Shown here: one piece after another, positions 21,474 through 33,840 of the stretch
Position numbering within the stretch: the stretch's first letter is position 1
Layout of the letters: the number at the start of each line of letters is the position of its first letter
Origin: Saturnia japonica
Lineage: Eukaryota > Arthropoda > Insecta > Lepidoptera > Saturniidae
Direction: 5' to 3'
Assembly: GCA_033032175.1 (NCBI GenBank)
Contig: CM065318.1
Span: 7,626,001-7,690,000 of the forward strand
Length of the DNA: 64,000 bases
Program-made: the position numbers and the translations under genes
The notes under the pieces: generated by a model
Told to the model about the DNA's origin: nothing
Database searches by the model: none
Seen by the model: the letters and a program-made list of their open reading frames with translations, nothing else

Positions 21474-24400
21474 ATGGCACTTTGGACTGTTTTTCTTTTT
21501 GGTGAGTTTAAATAACTGAGGTTTTAAAATACATATATTATTTTTTTGATAGGTAGTATTGTTATAAGATTTAAGTTACGTTTTACTAATTCAATAACTT
21601 TACATTTTTAAATAAATATTTAAAATTAATACTTCAATCGCTTGTAGATCTTTTATGATTTAGGTAAATGTTAAATTTGGAGTTGTGCTGCGGCTTAATT
21701 TAATAAGATGTGGATATCTGTAAAGATACTTCACACAGTCCTTAACTTGTGGTGTATTTGTTATTGTAATATTCTGTGAATGTGTTGTTGATGTGACAAT
21801 AAATTAATGTAAATAAGACTTTAAATTTTTGTATTATTTGTTAACATATTTTTTAATATTAATATTTATTTATTAATATATATTTAATAGTTTTAAACAT
21901 TTTTAATGAGTACTAATTTCTAAGTTCAGGTCTATATTACTTACTTCGAACAGTAGGTACCTATATGACAAACTGTAAACCACTTGTTACGTAAAAAACG
22001 AGGAACTGCATCGTTTCTTTGATGATATAATTTCAGGATAATTAATAAATTATTTTGTCATAAATATGGATAAAAAGGATGTTGTAAACTTAGTTATATT
22101 TTTGTCATACATTTATAATATTGAAGGATATTTAAAAAAAATCCACGAGGAATAGTTAGTGGGGATAAGTTCATTCTACAAATACGTAGCAACTTTGTCG
22201 TATGAGCCAATTATCATTTATCAAATAAGATCACCGTGTAAAGGATTATATATTTTAGTTTCCTGAAATTCAAACATTATTATTTAGAACGAATAATAAT
22301 CCTGCACACTATCATGGTTTTAATATCAACGTAGTAATAAATTACAATTATGAAATTATCCATGGGTATAAATGTCCATGCTAGGGAAAAAAATAGTTAC
22401 TAAATTATTTATAAAGTCTGTGAAAAATGTGTTCTGTACATCCGTCGACGGAATATGATTTATGAATCTATTACGGCCTTCATAGTGTATATGAAATACT
22501 TACCTATATACTATTATTCAGCCAGATTAATTATTACAATTCAATGTAGTAGGGTGGGTACGATTTTTGTACCTTTAACTCAACTACTACTCATATAATA
22601 TTGTCACCGAGGCTAGCTTCGTAACTGGCATATCACGATAGCGGCTGGTCCTGCGGCAAGGTCATATATCTCAGTAGACTATCCTTCAAAAGTTATTTCC
22701 TTGCCAATCAGATGCAGTGAAGGGAAATTTTGCCGAGTTATATTTATAATATCCATCCTGTTGTCCTTAATAATATCACTACGCTCTCTATTCGCGCAGC
22801 CTAAACTTGTGTATGTAAGTAGGTTACTAACATAGCAAACTTTCTACTCGATAAATCTTCATTTCTATATTATACGCGTATTGCCCTATTACTTTATAAT
22901 TATAAATGAATATTTTGTAGAAATGAGCTTCGTATAATGTACTTAAATTAGAATATAAAGCGTTTTAAACCTATATTATTAAAATTGAGTCTTAATATAA
23001 AAGTAGGTAGGTTCTGCTTCACTTTGTGAAGTCTGTAATAACTTATTTCTAATGTTATTAAACATGACGTCAAAGCGTAGCTTTATACAAGAAATAAAAA
23101 TATTTCCTTTTCAATTGGAATTTATTTTATCGCGTGGTAAATGCAGAAATGTTCAATCAAAAAAGTAATATTAGAGATCAGTCGGTTCGCGTAAAAGGAA
23201 AAATGTATATGTTTTATGTTCAGTTATCTTTTTGTATTTATTATAAGTTTATTACTTTATAAAGTACTAACAATTTTTCGTGACTTCGCGCTACTTACAA
23301 TATAACTCGGGGATAATGTAGCTTCATATTAGCGAAATAATTTTAACAATCAGATCAGTAGTTCTAGAGATTATTTATCTCTTACAAAGATATTCACAAA
23401 CTTTTATATCTCTTTATAACAGTAGTATAGATAAACATCCATTTTATAATAATGTGTCTAAGATGGTTAATACTCTAAGCCTAGTGGGAGGACTGGCTAT
23501 CAACTGTAGCAACCGGAATACACCTATAGGTATGTGCTTGGCGACAGATTTTCAACTTTATGGTGTTAGCTAGCCAGGTGGGCATTTGAAAATACCCCAC
23601 TACCATGCACTGTGTCATGGTTTCACGATATTTTCTTTCAACGAAATCTCAGGCTAGTTGCAGGACTTCAAACACATGTCGACAGACAAGATGTCCGTAC
23701 ATTGCTTCAATTAAAATTTTAGCGTTATGACTCCTATATGAAGATTGAACTGGACTGCTACATTTTGCCGTGTATTATTTCATTCGGGTATGCCATCAGG
23801 TGCCAATATTTCATCGAAATGCGCTTTAGTTTAAAAAATTAAAAAATGATTTTCTTAACTTAAATAACTACGAAATACTAAAACTGTGAAACCTAAAAGC
23901 TGCTTTTACATTCAGTTTATATTAAATTGAAATTACAAGGGATTCATGTGGCTATCAAAGTGCGTCACTAATTATAATAAATCGGTAAGAAATTGGTCCA
24001 AGATGTGAAGCCGGACAACAACGACGTAAAGAGAGTTCAATTAGATGAAGCCAAAAGAACGGTAAATGTCACCACAAATTAAAGAACCGCTAAACGCAAA
24101 TAATCTGTCCTCAGAGAATCGTGACACAAAAATCTTGTCCTCATAATGAAAGCGCTTAGAAATCACTTTGATCGGACAAAAAGGTCCCTCATTTGTTGAA
24201 GTAATAATTATTTAAAAAAAATTGATTAACTTAATGACATATTAGTAGAGGACAAAAAGTGTATTAAAATGGATCATTACAGTTGACACATTTCATTTCA
24301 TAAATTTTATGTTTAATTAATTAAGTAGCTACTATAGGATAAAAACGTAGCATATTACATTTCAATAAGATTGATATCTTCTTATGAAAAACTAATTCTT

Positions 24401-27400
24401 GGAAGAAAGCAGTAATATATAAGTAATTTTTATTTTTTATGATAAAAGTGTAGATATTTGTAAAATATTAAATTTTAATACTATGAAAACGTTTTTGTAG
24501 GTATTTTTGGATTATGGTGTAGTGTAGAATGCGAGAGCAACCATTATTACAAGTAAGTACGAATATATGAAAATAATTATAAATAGTTTTAAGGTTTCTT
24601 GATTTTTCGAATATTTTTAATAAATGCTAATTCGCATATAATCATTTAAATTATGCTTCATAAAATTTTCCTCGACAGGATAATCAATTATTTATTAAAA
24701 CTAAAGTTATTATGTTGTCAGTGTCATTGATTTCTAAAACCATTATTACGTATATGTATTATCTACGTATTAGATTGTAGTTGTCATAGATGTATTTACT
24801 ACATCTATGATAGTTGTAAAGTGTAGTAGTAATATTAGTAGTAAAAATTTAGTGCATCAAAAAAGATAAAACATTACCCTTTTTTTAAATGTTGGCTTTC
24901 TACCTATGTAGGTAATTTTGCCAATGTCAAGTGTGTCTATTCTAGTACACAACAATTTGTTATTTATTTTGTACAATTAGAAAGGAAAAGGAGTTAAATT
25001 CAAATGTGATGACTATATCTAATGTATGTAAGTATTTAAATGCATTTAAATTTCCGGAGTGTCATAAAACATAGAACTGTACAAATACTATGTAAAAGAT
25101 AGAACTAAAAATCTCGAGGTACTGATTTCCCTTGATAATAAATATATAAAATATATGCCTCTAATTTTAAGAAATCCAGAAGTATACAGGCTTATTACTA
25201 TTGGTATTTTTGTAGCCTACGAGGTTTACTTCTCATATAATATTATTTATTATGTCGCTAAGTATAATATAGTCTAAGATATAAGCGATACGGAAATCAA
25301 CTTTTACCCTCTTTAGAACAAAGTAAGTTAATAAAAAGATTTTGTTTTAAAAGCATAATTTATCTGATAATAAGAAACATAACTCTCGTAGGAACCTACG
25401 CACAAAGATTTCAAAGATATGAACATCTTATAAAAAATGTAAACCCTCTTTCTTTCCTTTTACCGATAAAATTAATTTAAGATACCCATCTAGTTAAACA
25501 GAAGAAGCAGATTATTAACATGTCAAATTTCTAAATTTATATTTACTAGTTCATTTATTTTTATTAGTTTTATTTACATAATAGTTATAGTTTTTACTAT
25601 TTTCTAAAAATATTTATCAGATATTCATTAATTTATATTTAACAATAAATTAGGAAGTTAATTTTAACAAATACACACTTACTTTAAATTTTTTCATGCT
25701 AATCGTGTAAAATATGTTTTTACAGCCACACTCTTATACGTTTGTACCCGCAAACTGAACAACAACTTCACTCTGTCGTTCAATTCAAAGATCCGGATGA
25801 TCAAGTGGAGGTACTGAAGATCTCTCGGGGAGTTAACGATAGTTTAGATATATTAGTTCCAGATAATAAGTATGGATTTGTCGAAAGTTATGCAAAACAT
25901 GAAAAATTGTTACTCGAAGTCAAACAAAAGAATTATGGAAGGTAATTTTTCTTATTTTATCTCTCATTATACCAATCTCAAGCGATTGTTTTATTGTTTG
26001 TTTGAACGCGCTAATCTCTAGAACCAAGTGTTAGATTTCAAAAATGATTTTGTATTTTATTATTATTTATTGAGGAAGGTTACAGTATATGTAACATCTA
26101 GCTACAACCCTAAGTAGCGGAGGTGTAACAATGGATGTCAAGCAATCTGGCAAGATGTAGGCAAATATGGCTACACGGGCGCTTTGGCAGCGATGCGTTG
26201 GAGAGTAGTTCGAATAAAATTAACATGAATTAAACGGTGGGGCGTAGCTAGTTTAGTTTTACTGTAGTATGGTGTATATCTATTACTCGACTGTCTAATT
26301 ATCACCCTCAAACTGAAAGTCTATCGTCAAGTTGGAGGTCCCTGTCAAAGTGTTCCTGCGTCTGTAGGTACTTGAAATTCAGTCTCCTTTCTAGACTAAG
26401 AGTGTATCTTTGAATATAATCAGACTTAAAATCAGTAGTAAATGAGATCGAGCTTGAACATTAAAAACATGCCAGTATCCATTCTAGACTTAGCGTTTTA
26501 AATCTTTGCTGGATGGTAGAACATGAGAATTGTCTCCGACTGAATCGCAAACCCCATACACCAGATGCTTGGGCGTGTTGCATTCCGGGATCAACTGGTG
26601 TACATCCAGTTTTCAAGTAGAGTAGAAGGTATCTGTACCCGACTAGGTCTAGACCACCATGCACATGGAGATATGTACGTCATAGTAATTCTCGTTTGAT
26701 TTGTCGCGGTTTGGGATCAGCCCCTGTATATACAGCTGCAGATGATGGCGAAGACCGTTGTTTTTGGATTGTGCTGTGCTTGCCTATCATTCATCAAATA
26801 CAGTAACGATGCTTGTATAAACAATAATAATCTTGAAACATATTGTCACTTAATATCAACTGAGTGTGGTATCAAACTGTGGCTATAATTCTATTTAAAA
26901 GTACAAATTAATAATATTTCATTTTTTTATTAGGACATTTGATCCCATTGAACGCGACCCCAGGAGAAGGATACTACACGGTTTTAATGTAAATGGATAT
27001 AATTCATACGCAACAGTGAGTAGTTCATTAGCAAATAATTAATGAGATTAACATAAATCACCTTAATTAAAGTTCAAAAAATTCTGTTTTGGAATATATA
27101 TTACAAACTATAAAAACCATAACTATATTATAAAACTAAACTACAACTGTAAAACCAATAATTAATAAGTTTTTACTTAAAATTGACTATCCGAAAAAAA
27201 GTTACTCATTTGGACTTTTAATTCGATAGTGCTATCATCGTTAGGACAATGAAATTAAAAGTTAATAAAATATAATTCACGTGAAAAACGTATTTTGTTT
27301 TATACACAGATTCAAGAATATTTAGATACAGTTTTAGCGAGACATTCAGATTTAGTTAAATTGCAAATACTGGGAAAAAGCTACGAAGGACGAATAATAA

Positions 27401-29007
27401 GACTCGTTCGTATTTCCACGAACCATGCTGCAGGGAATCCTATAGTTTTTTATGATGCAGGTATATCTTTGTTTTTCAATTATACTGGCAACGTTTCAAT
27501 TTTCGTAAGTTTAACATGTGTTAGTTTTGTACCTAATCGACTCAGGTACAAAGAATAATATTAGACATTTTTTATCGTAGCACGGTAAAGTGACCACAGT
27601 GTACCTGCTGATGAGCACAGTGTAATCCAATAACATGGGCGACTATCGTGGCATCTACAATCCATCGTCAGTCGTAGCTGTCATACCGGCCTGCTCAAAT
27701 GTCTCTTCACGTTATGTTTGAAGCAATCCATAATGTAGGAAGGAGGGAAACACCTGCAGACCTGAAACTGGGTGCAGTGGAAAAAATCAATAATATCATT
27801 TCCATTTCATATTACAAAACAAGATATTAATATATTTTTATTTATACCTAATTAAATAATAACTTGCAAGATACTTCTTTTTTATTTTACTTTAAGCAAA
27901 TGATAAGCCAAAAATAAATCATTTCTCAAAAGTTCCTCTACGAGAAATTTAGTGGTAGTTCAAGTCCTTTTTAGACTTTTTGTTATTATTTCTTTAGTAA
28001 GTTTCATAGAAAACAACAAAGTAATTTAGCTGTAATTAAGTATAGATAAAAGTAATAAAGAAATTATAAATAATGTAGTAAGTTATTTTAAATGTAAAGA
28101 TAACCCGAAACGAGACATTAATTTTCAACGTGACTTGCTGTATTTTTTAAATTAATAGTGTTTTAAAGGTATTCACGCCAGAGAGTGGGTGGCACCTGCG
28201 ATGGCTCTATATTTAATCCATCGGCTGGTTAATGACCCAAAAGCGAGGCAAAGAGATCTCAACGGTGTGGACTGGTACATACTCCCCGTTGTTAATCCAG
28301 ATGGTTATGAGTATACAAGAGCTAATTCAAATGTAAGTAATTATTCTCCAAACAAATTATTTATTTATAACTAAACATCCATTATTTCTATCTAGCTAAG
28401 CTCTAAATTATTGTCACAGAATCGAATGTGGAGGAAGACAAGGTCAAAGCATGGCTCTTGTTACGGAGTGGATGGCAATCGAAACTATGGTTTTAAATGG
28501 GCTGTTAGTGGAGTATCTCATGACCCATGTCACGCAGAAACATACGCTGGTCCCAAACCGTTCTCCGAAGTAGAGACGCAAATGATCAGAAATATCATGA
28601 TGGAAAACGCTAAAAGGCTGAAGCTATACGTGTCAATACATTCATATGGCCAGTACTTAGTTTATCCCTGGGGTTATACAGGAGAATATCTTCCTAGGGA
28701 ATGGAAAAAATTAGATTCTTTAGCGCGAGCTGTATCGGACGCCGTTCATAAAGCTGGAGGGAAGCCCTTCAGAGTGATGAGCGCTGGTAAATGGTATCCA
28801 GCGGCTGGTGGTAGCGATGATTATGCTTATGGTGCTGTGGGAGTTCCTTACTCTTACACGATGGAACTTACAGATGGCTATGAATTTGCTTTACCAGAAT
28901 ACCTTTTGAAGCAAGTTCTTCCACAATTCTATGAGGGTTTCCGTGTATTCGCGAGTCAAATTAGAAACGAATTTGGTACCCTGCGTAAAAGAGCAGGAAA
29001 AACTTGA
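21474..29007 (+). CDS. Zinc carboxypeptidase (M14A), secreted proenzyme, apparently active
   Basis: Exons: 21474-21501, 24501-24552, 25726-25941, 26934-27015, 27310-27460, 28169-28332, 28420-29007; 426 residues, the usual length of an M14A proenzyme. Residues 1-20 form a signal peptide (MALWTVFLFGIFGLWCSVEC). About 27-110 is the inhibitory propeptide, with basic residues R109-R111 as a likely cleavage site before the catalytic domain. All active-site residues are present: zinc ligands H179 and E182 (IHAREW) and H305 (SIHSYGQ); substrate-binding R236, N251, R252 and Y357; catalytic E380 (TMEL). C245 and C268 match the family disulfide. D364, in GGSDD, is at the position that decides specificity (Asp in mammalian CPB, Ile in CPA), so a preference for C-terminal Lys/Arg is inferred. 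It should be secreted and remove C-terminal residues from peptides, in gut digestion or in moulting fluid; the sequence does not tell which. Confidence 0.95.
23495..23660 (-). repeat. SINE family A copy, intron 1 of gene 2
   Basis: Reverse complement of the family A body: ACACCTATAGGTATGTGCTTG and GGCGACAGATTTTCAACTTT, then GTTAGCTAGCCAGGTGGGC, and a CATGGTTTCACGATATTTTC linker. Confidence 0.7.
24784..24810. repeat. Perfect 11-bp hairpin
   Basis: TCATAGATGTA, five bases TTTAC, then TACATCTATGA. It lies in the second intron of gene 2. Function unknown; may be chance. Confidence 0.6.
25995..26220 (+). repeat. Short lepidopteran transposon, copy 2 of family C, intron 3 of gene 2
   Basis: GTTTGTTTGAACGCGCTAAT, CTCTAGAACC and TTTATTGAGGAAGGTTACAG parallel the copy at 9700-9965. 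A poorly preserved SINE A-like stretch follows (about 26235-26400). Confidence 0.6.
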
Positions 29008-29011
29008 TATC

Positions 29012-29017
29012 AATAAA
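29012..29017 (+). terminator. Poly(A) signal of gene 2
   Basis: AATAAA begins five bases after the TGA stop of the second carboxypeptidase gene, giving a very short 3' UTR. It lies only 139 bp before the first ATG of gene 3. Confidence 0.6.
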
Positions 29018-29155
29018 TTTGAATATTAAATTGTTTGAGATTATTGAAAAACTTATTTTATTGTTTTTGTTTTTATTACTATAATTTTTATGGTTTTTGT
29101 TTCTTAGTTTACGAAAGTGTTCGTGAAGTAAATAACTTTGAAAGTCAAGACTGAT

Positions 29156-32100
29156 ATGAATTGCTATTTATATTATATATTTATTTTATTTATTATTTTA
29201 GGTGAGTTTATTACATACCACATCAATATAAAATCTTAGGTTATTCGGGATAATATTCAATAAACTTAACTGATATGTTCAATCTCAGTTTTAATACATG
29301 AAAACAGCTGAATTTGTAAATTGCATAGTAATTTAAAAATAGTTCATTAAAGAAAATTTCAAGTATTACATTGATAACGATTAAAAAAATACAATTAAAT
29401 CAACTAAAAAAAAACATTTATGTGAAGCAATGGGGAATCTTCAAAGTGAGGTCATCTAAAATAAAAATGTTTTTCAAAATGATTTTATCGTAAGCAAAAA
29501 TTTTTTTATTTCTAGTTTCCATACGCAATGGGCATAGTTCACAATGTGGGTAAGAACATTATTTTCATTTTGATTAAGAAATTAAATTTGATCTCTAACT
29601 ATATTTTACCAATTTTATTGTAGCTGTAAAATATTAAGACCCTGCTATAAACAAATGCTGGACACTTTATTAGATCGAGATGAAGCTTCATGTGTCGAAG
29701 ATGCTTCTATAGGAGCCAGCACGGTATGAAAAGTTTTTAAAACTTATTCAAAATTATATTGAAATGTGAAAGTAATCACTTTTGCACAGATTTCTTTACT
29801 TCCAGGTAACAGTATTTTTAAACGCTATTAAACAATTTTGTGGTGAATTTATTGAAGTATTAAGAGAACATGTTACATATGAAGGTCGACATTTGTATGA
29901 GGTAATAATCATCATTTTATATGCTTATTTATATTCATGGTTGAGTGGTGCAGATCTAATAACCGAAAGGTAGCGTAATTAAGTGTTTGGCGATAATAGG
30001 ATCTATACATTTTGCTACTTTAATCGTGTTAGAAAAGGTTAAGCCAACTAACTGTAATGTGAAACTGAATCAGTTATGAATGATGTACTTTTCCAATCTG
30101 AGAACTAAAATTACTGCCTCGTTGGCCTAGTGGCCGTTAGCAAAGTGTTATTGGGTTTTTCCTATGAAATTCTTAGTAGCAGCTTGGAGTTTGGTTTCGT
30201 GCCCGATTAATGGCAATAGGCTCGCCCCCTATTACATGGGACCTTAAAACATACTCGGCGAATTGTGGGTGTACATTAGTACACCTCTGCCTAACCCTTC
30301 GGGGAGAACAGGCATAATGATATGTTGTAAACTATAATATTAATAATAGTTAAATATAATAGGTATGTAAATATTTGCCAAGTTCACAGATTAGATATAG
30401 TCTACATTGCCAATAGGTTGATTAAGATAATACCAAAAACGCGGAATACATCGTGTGCATCTTGTTGATTTTCTTTGCTATACGAGTTACATCCTAAGCA
30501 CAGTACATGTAGCCAAAATTAAACACATCTATTATAGTATAAGCGGGATTTGTTATGGTCACGATTTACGTAGACCGATACAGGCCGATAGCACATACGA
30601 AAAATGGTCTCGTGTCCCTATCTCGTTCTAAAATAAGCGTACTATACTTTCTCTTTCGATTTTCTGATCTATATCATATATTAAATCTATGGTTAGGTGT
30701 ATATTTAGTTATTGAAAAGCTGTATATTAGAAACTAGTATTTAAATTTATAGTGTAGTAGATAATAATAACAACCTGTGCCTAACTGCTGGGCAAAAGTA
30801 AAAGGATAGGTCTACTGTTCTCTATTTTCCTACTACATAGTGTTCAGGTTTCTTCGCAATTTTTTTATGTCAGTGTTAGTCAATAGTGATACCATACCAT
30901 ACAATGAATAAATATACGCGAATTTCATAAACATGTCGGTTGTATGTCAATACTCGAACCGAAGAACATGGGATGGATATTCCACGGTTCTTAACCATCC
31001 AATTAGTATGATTTTTATTAAAGTATGAGCGGTATATTTTCTTGAAAATGGCATGATAATTTTAGAGGCTTTTTTTCTATATCAGGCCATAATATAAAAT
31101 ACGATGGATACTATGTCTTATTAGCAACCCGTCTCGGCTTCGCACGGGTAGCAGAGTGCTGCTCTATTGGTTAACGCGGTGCACGCTACTAAAGCTCCCA
31201 TTCGGCATGCTTTTTCTGAAGTCCTCAACAATCATCGTTATATTTCAGCCAATTTACACTAAACTTTAATGAATCACTCCGTCTACTGATGAAAACCGTA
31301 TGAAAGTCCGTTCGGTAGTTTTTGAGTGTATCGCGTTCAGATAGACTGCCAGAGGCGACGGGGGACTTTGTTTTAGAATAAATCACACTAGTGATTTATT
31401 TAAACACTACATACACAAATTAACTTTTTATAATAGAGACAATAAGAGAAATAACTTATTAATAAATAAAATTGAAAAGCTGTTCGCGCATCAATTGAGA
31501 ACGACTGGGCTGATTTGGTTATTTTTTTAATATTAGTATTTAGTAATAGACCGAATAAAGATTTTAGGGAAATACATTTTTTTCGATAAAGGGATACATT
31601 GTAATGAAACCATAGCTATAACCATAGCTTGTTTTAATGACAGCATGGCTAGCTACCACCCTCAAGTTGAAAATCTGACGCCAACACCAATAGGTGTGTT
31701 CCGGCAAGTGCACTTAAGAGTGATTTTTTCACTAGGCTCAGCGTGCTACCATGTTGGGCCACATCGTCACTTAAGATCAGGTACATATATACAGAACATG
31801 CATCAGAAATATTTAACGTAAATTTTTTATTTTTTAAATGTTTAAAAACTAACATTGCTTTTTTGTTGGATTTTTTTTATATCCTACAGAACGCTGGTTA
31901 TGCGTAATTAATTTTGGGTTTGTTCGTTATAGCCCTAGAAAAGGTTTGTGAAAAGGTTGTGGCTTATTTTTAAATATTGGAAAGGGTTGAACAACGTCTG
32001 TCGGGTAAACTAGTAATTCAATAAAACAAACCTTGGTCATTACGACTTTGTAATAAAATTATTTTAAATTGTTTTCAGACTGTAGTATATCACCAAGATG

Positions 32101-33027
32101 CCGACAAAGTTAATGATAGTGCAATACCTGTGATGATAATAGAAGCTGGTCAGGAAGCTGGAAGTGAATCTGTTATGTTGGCTCTTCATGTGATAGAACA
32201 ATTGATAGCTTGTAAAGAACTCAATGATATGATTGAAAAAGTTCGATGGGTTATACTGCCTTCCACGAATCCCGACGGCATGGAATATTCTAGACAAGTA
32301 TGATGTTTTCTATAGTTTTGTTATGACTCTAATATTAAACTTAATCCATTGCATACACAGTAATAGACAGCTAATAAAAATTGCAATTAAAGTTATGTTT
32401 TAATAATTCTTTGGACAGGAAATGACTGCTTGGAAGAAAAATGTAAGACCTGTAGGCGATCATCTGAGTCTCGGTGTTGATATATCACGAAATTTTGACA
32501 CTCAGTGGGGATTATGTCCCAAAGTAAATAGCGAATTCTCACAAATATTCCCTGGCTTGGCACCGGCTTCCGAAAACGAGACAATATTTATAACGCAGGT
32601 GTTATCAAAATATAAAAAAGATGCCAAAACGTATTTGTCGATAAAGCGCGACGGCCATTCTATTGGATACCCTTATGCCAACACGAAAGGCAATCCTCCA
32701 AATAGTGCACAACTTATTAAAATTGCCAGCGAAGTATCTACAAGAGTTAATCAAAGAACCGGCGGTATTTATTTGTTCGCAAACAACAGTATATTCGAAT
32801 TAGAAGGCAAATCTCACTGTGGGCACAGCGTTGATTACGCTTACGATCAAGGAATACACTTAGCTTTTGAAATGCGTGTTTTCCTCGGGAATGATAAACG
32901 CATTATGACCAAGTTCCAAACCTTACCTCGAGGATATGAAGCCTCGCTCAGAAATGGATATTTCAGCGCCATAAGAGAACTTTATAACGCTGTTACTAAT
33001 GAAAAAAAATATGGCAGGATACAGTGA
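29156..33027 (+). CDS. M14 carboxypeptidase-like pseudoenzyme without zinc ligands
   Basis: Exons: 29156-29201, 29516-29549, 29624-29723, 29806-29901, 32079-32297, 32419-33027; 367 residues in one consistent frame. A signal peptide (MNCYLYYIFILFIILV) is followed by a Cys-bearing stretch (C26, C28, C34, C50, C72) and no M14 propeptide. The carboxypeptidase core is recognisable from IIEAGQEAG (about 112) through STNPDGMEYS (154-163), LGVDISRNFDTQWG and DYAYDQGI to the C-terminus. The active site is lost: the first zinc His is E118, the zinc Glu position is S121 (E122 beside it), the third zinc His is K241, the binding Arg is K171 and the motif Asn is S188. R189 is kept. An E remains in FEMRV near the catalytic position. 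It cannot bind zinc in the normal way, so a binding or regulatory role is inferred. The first two small exons are less certain than the rest. Confidence 0.85.
30115..30335 (+). repeat. tRNA-derived SINE, intron 4 of gene 3
   Basis: Starts with a box A-like GCCTCGTTGGCCTAGTGGCC and continues with GCCCGATTAATGGCAATAGG, CCTATTACATGGGACC, GTGTACATTAGTACACCTC and CCCTTCGGGGAGAACAGGC, wording known from lepidopteran SINEs. Confidence 0.7.
31125..31385 (+). repeat. Short element starting with a CTTCGCACGGGT end
   Basis: Opens with GCAACCCGTCTCGGCTTCGC and closes with GACGGGGGACTTTGTTTTAG; includes AATCACTCCGTCTACTGATG and AGTCCGTTCGGTAGTTTTTG. The same kind of start is at 45680 and the same kind of end near 46610. 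Confidence 0.6.
31605..31790 (+). repeat. SINE family A copy, intron 4 of gene 3
   Basis: CTAGCTACCACCCTCAAGTTG, ACACCAATAGGTGTGTTCCG and CTACCATGTTGGGCCACATC match the family body. The tRNA-like head is missing. Confidence 0.75.
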
Positions 33028-33243
33028 TAAACTTTAAATAGTGAATAGGGATTACCTGTGTTGTATTTATGTGTTTAAATGATTGAATTTTTTAAGAGGG
33101 GTTATGACGATCGTCAATATTATTATCCGGTTTTTCAGAAAGATGCTTTGTGTTGAATAAGGAAATAACGAATTGTATAACTGGATCACAGTTATCTATC
33201 TGGCTTGTTCGGTATTTATTATAATACAATATTTATTTAGTAT

Positions 33244-33840
33244 ATAATGGCGTATCTACGTTGGAGGAGTCACTTTTCCACTTTTCGGTAGGATGTCGGT
33301 CATGCGCTGTGGAGGCACTGAAACACGCGTGCGCCAGGGGTGGGGCCCGTAGCCGTTCAGCCCGCTGGCACTCTGTAGTCAGCCGCGGTGGCGGAACCGC
33401 GCCTTGATCTCGGCGCTTCTTCCCTGATCTCACTGTTAGTCATTCCGACCGAACTTGTACAACTCCGCTACCGCTCGCGAAAACTTATATATTCTCTTTC
33501 GTTCCTTCTTTTAGAATTTAACATTTAATTTCTGGTTATAGATTGATTTGTAGTGGGTTTTTCTATTTATAATTTACAATTTAATTGAAAAAAATATATA
33601 TTTGATTGTTTTTCATTATTAATTTTGTGTTAATAAATATATGCAGATGACATCGCCATCTTGAAGCCATCGAAAGGTATGTTCGTTAAATAAAAATTGT
33701 TACAGAAATTTATGAGTTAAAAAAAAGTTGCGATTTGAAGTCAGAAAAGGCAAGTAGATGGGCGGAAGGCGGAACCGTCGGCAACAGGTTGCAGGCAAGC
33801 GACGGGCGTCGAGAGTGGAAACGGAACGATCTCGCCTGAT
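33244..33840. other. GC-rich islands downstream of gene 3, unassigned
   Basis: Two stretches (33270-33480 and 33755-33845) have clearly higher GC than the AT-rich surroundings. They contain no convincing splice-bounded coding frame. They could be a promoter or untranslated exon of another gene, or remains of a GC-rich element. A scrap reading YADDIAIL on the plus strand (about 33640-33665) recalls a reverse transcriptase motif and favours the latter in part. Confidence 0.35.

Noticed and set aside
33233..33433. Minus-strand frame of 66 codons in a GC-rich island
   Set aside because: Arg/Pro/Ala-rich as GC-rich DNA gives in any frame; no supporting signal.
33636..33680. Short frame DIAILKPSK bounded by AG and GT
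   Set aside because: Reads YADDIAIL with the preceding bases, a reverse transcriptase-like scrap; too short to support an exon.
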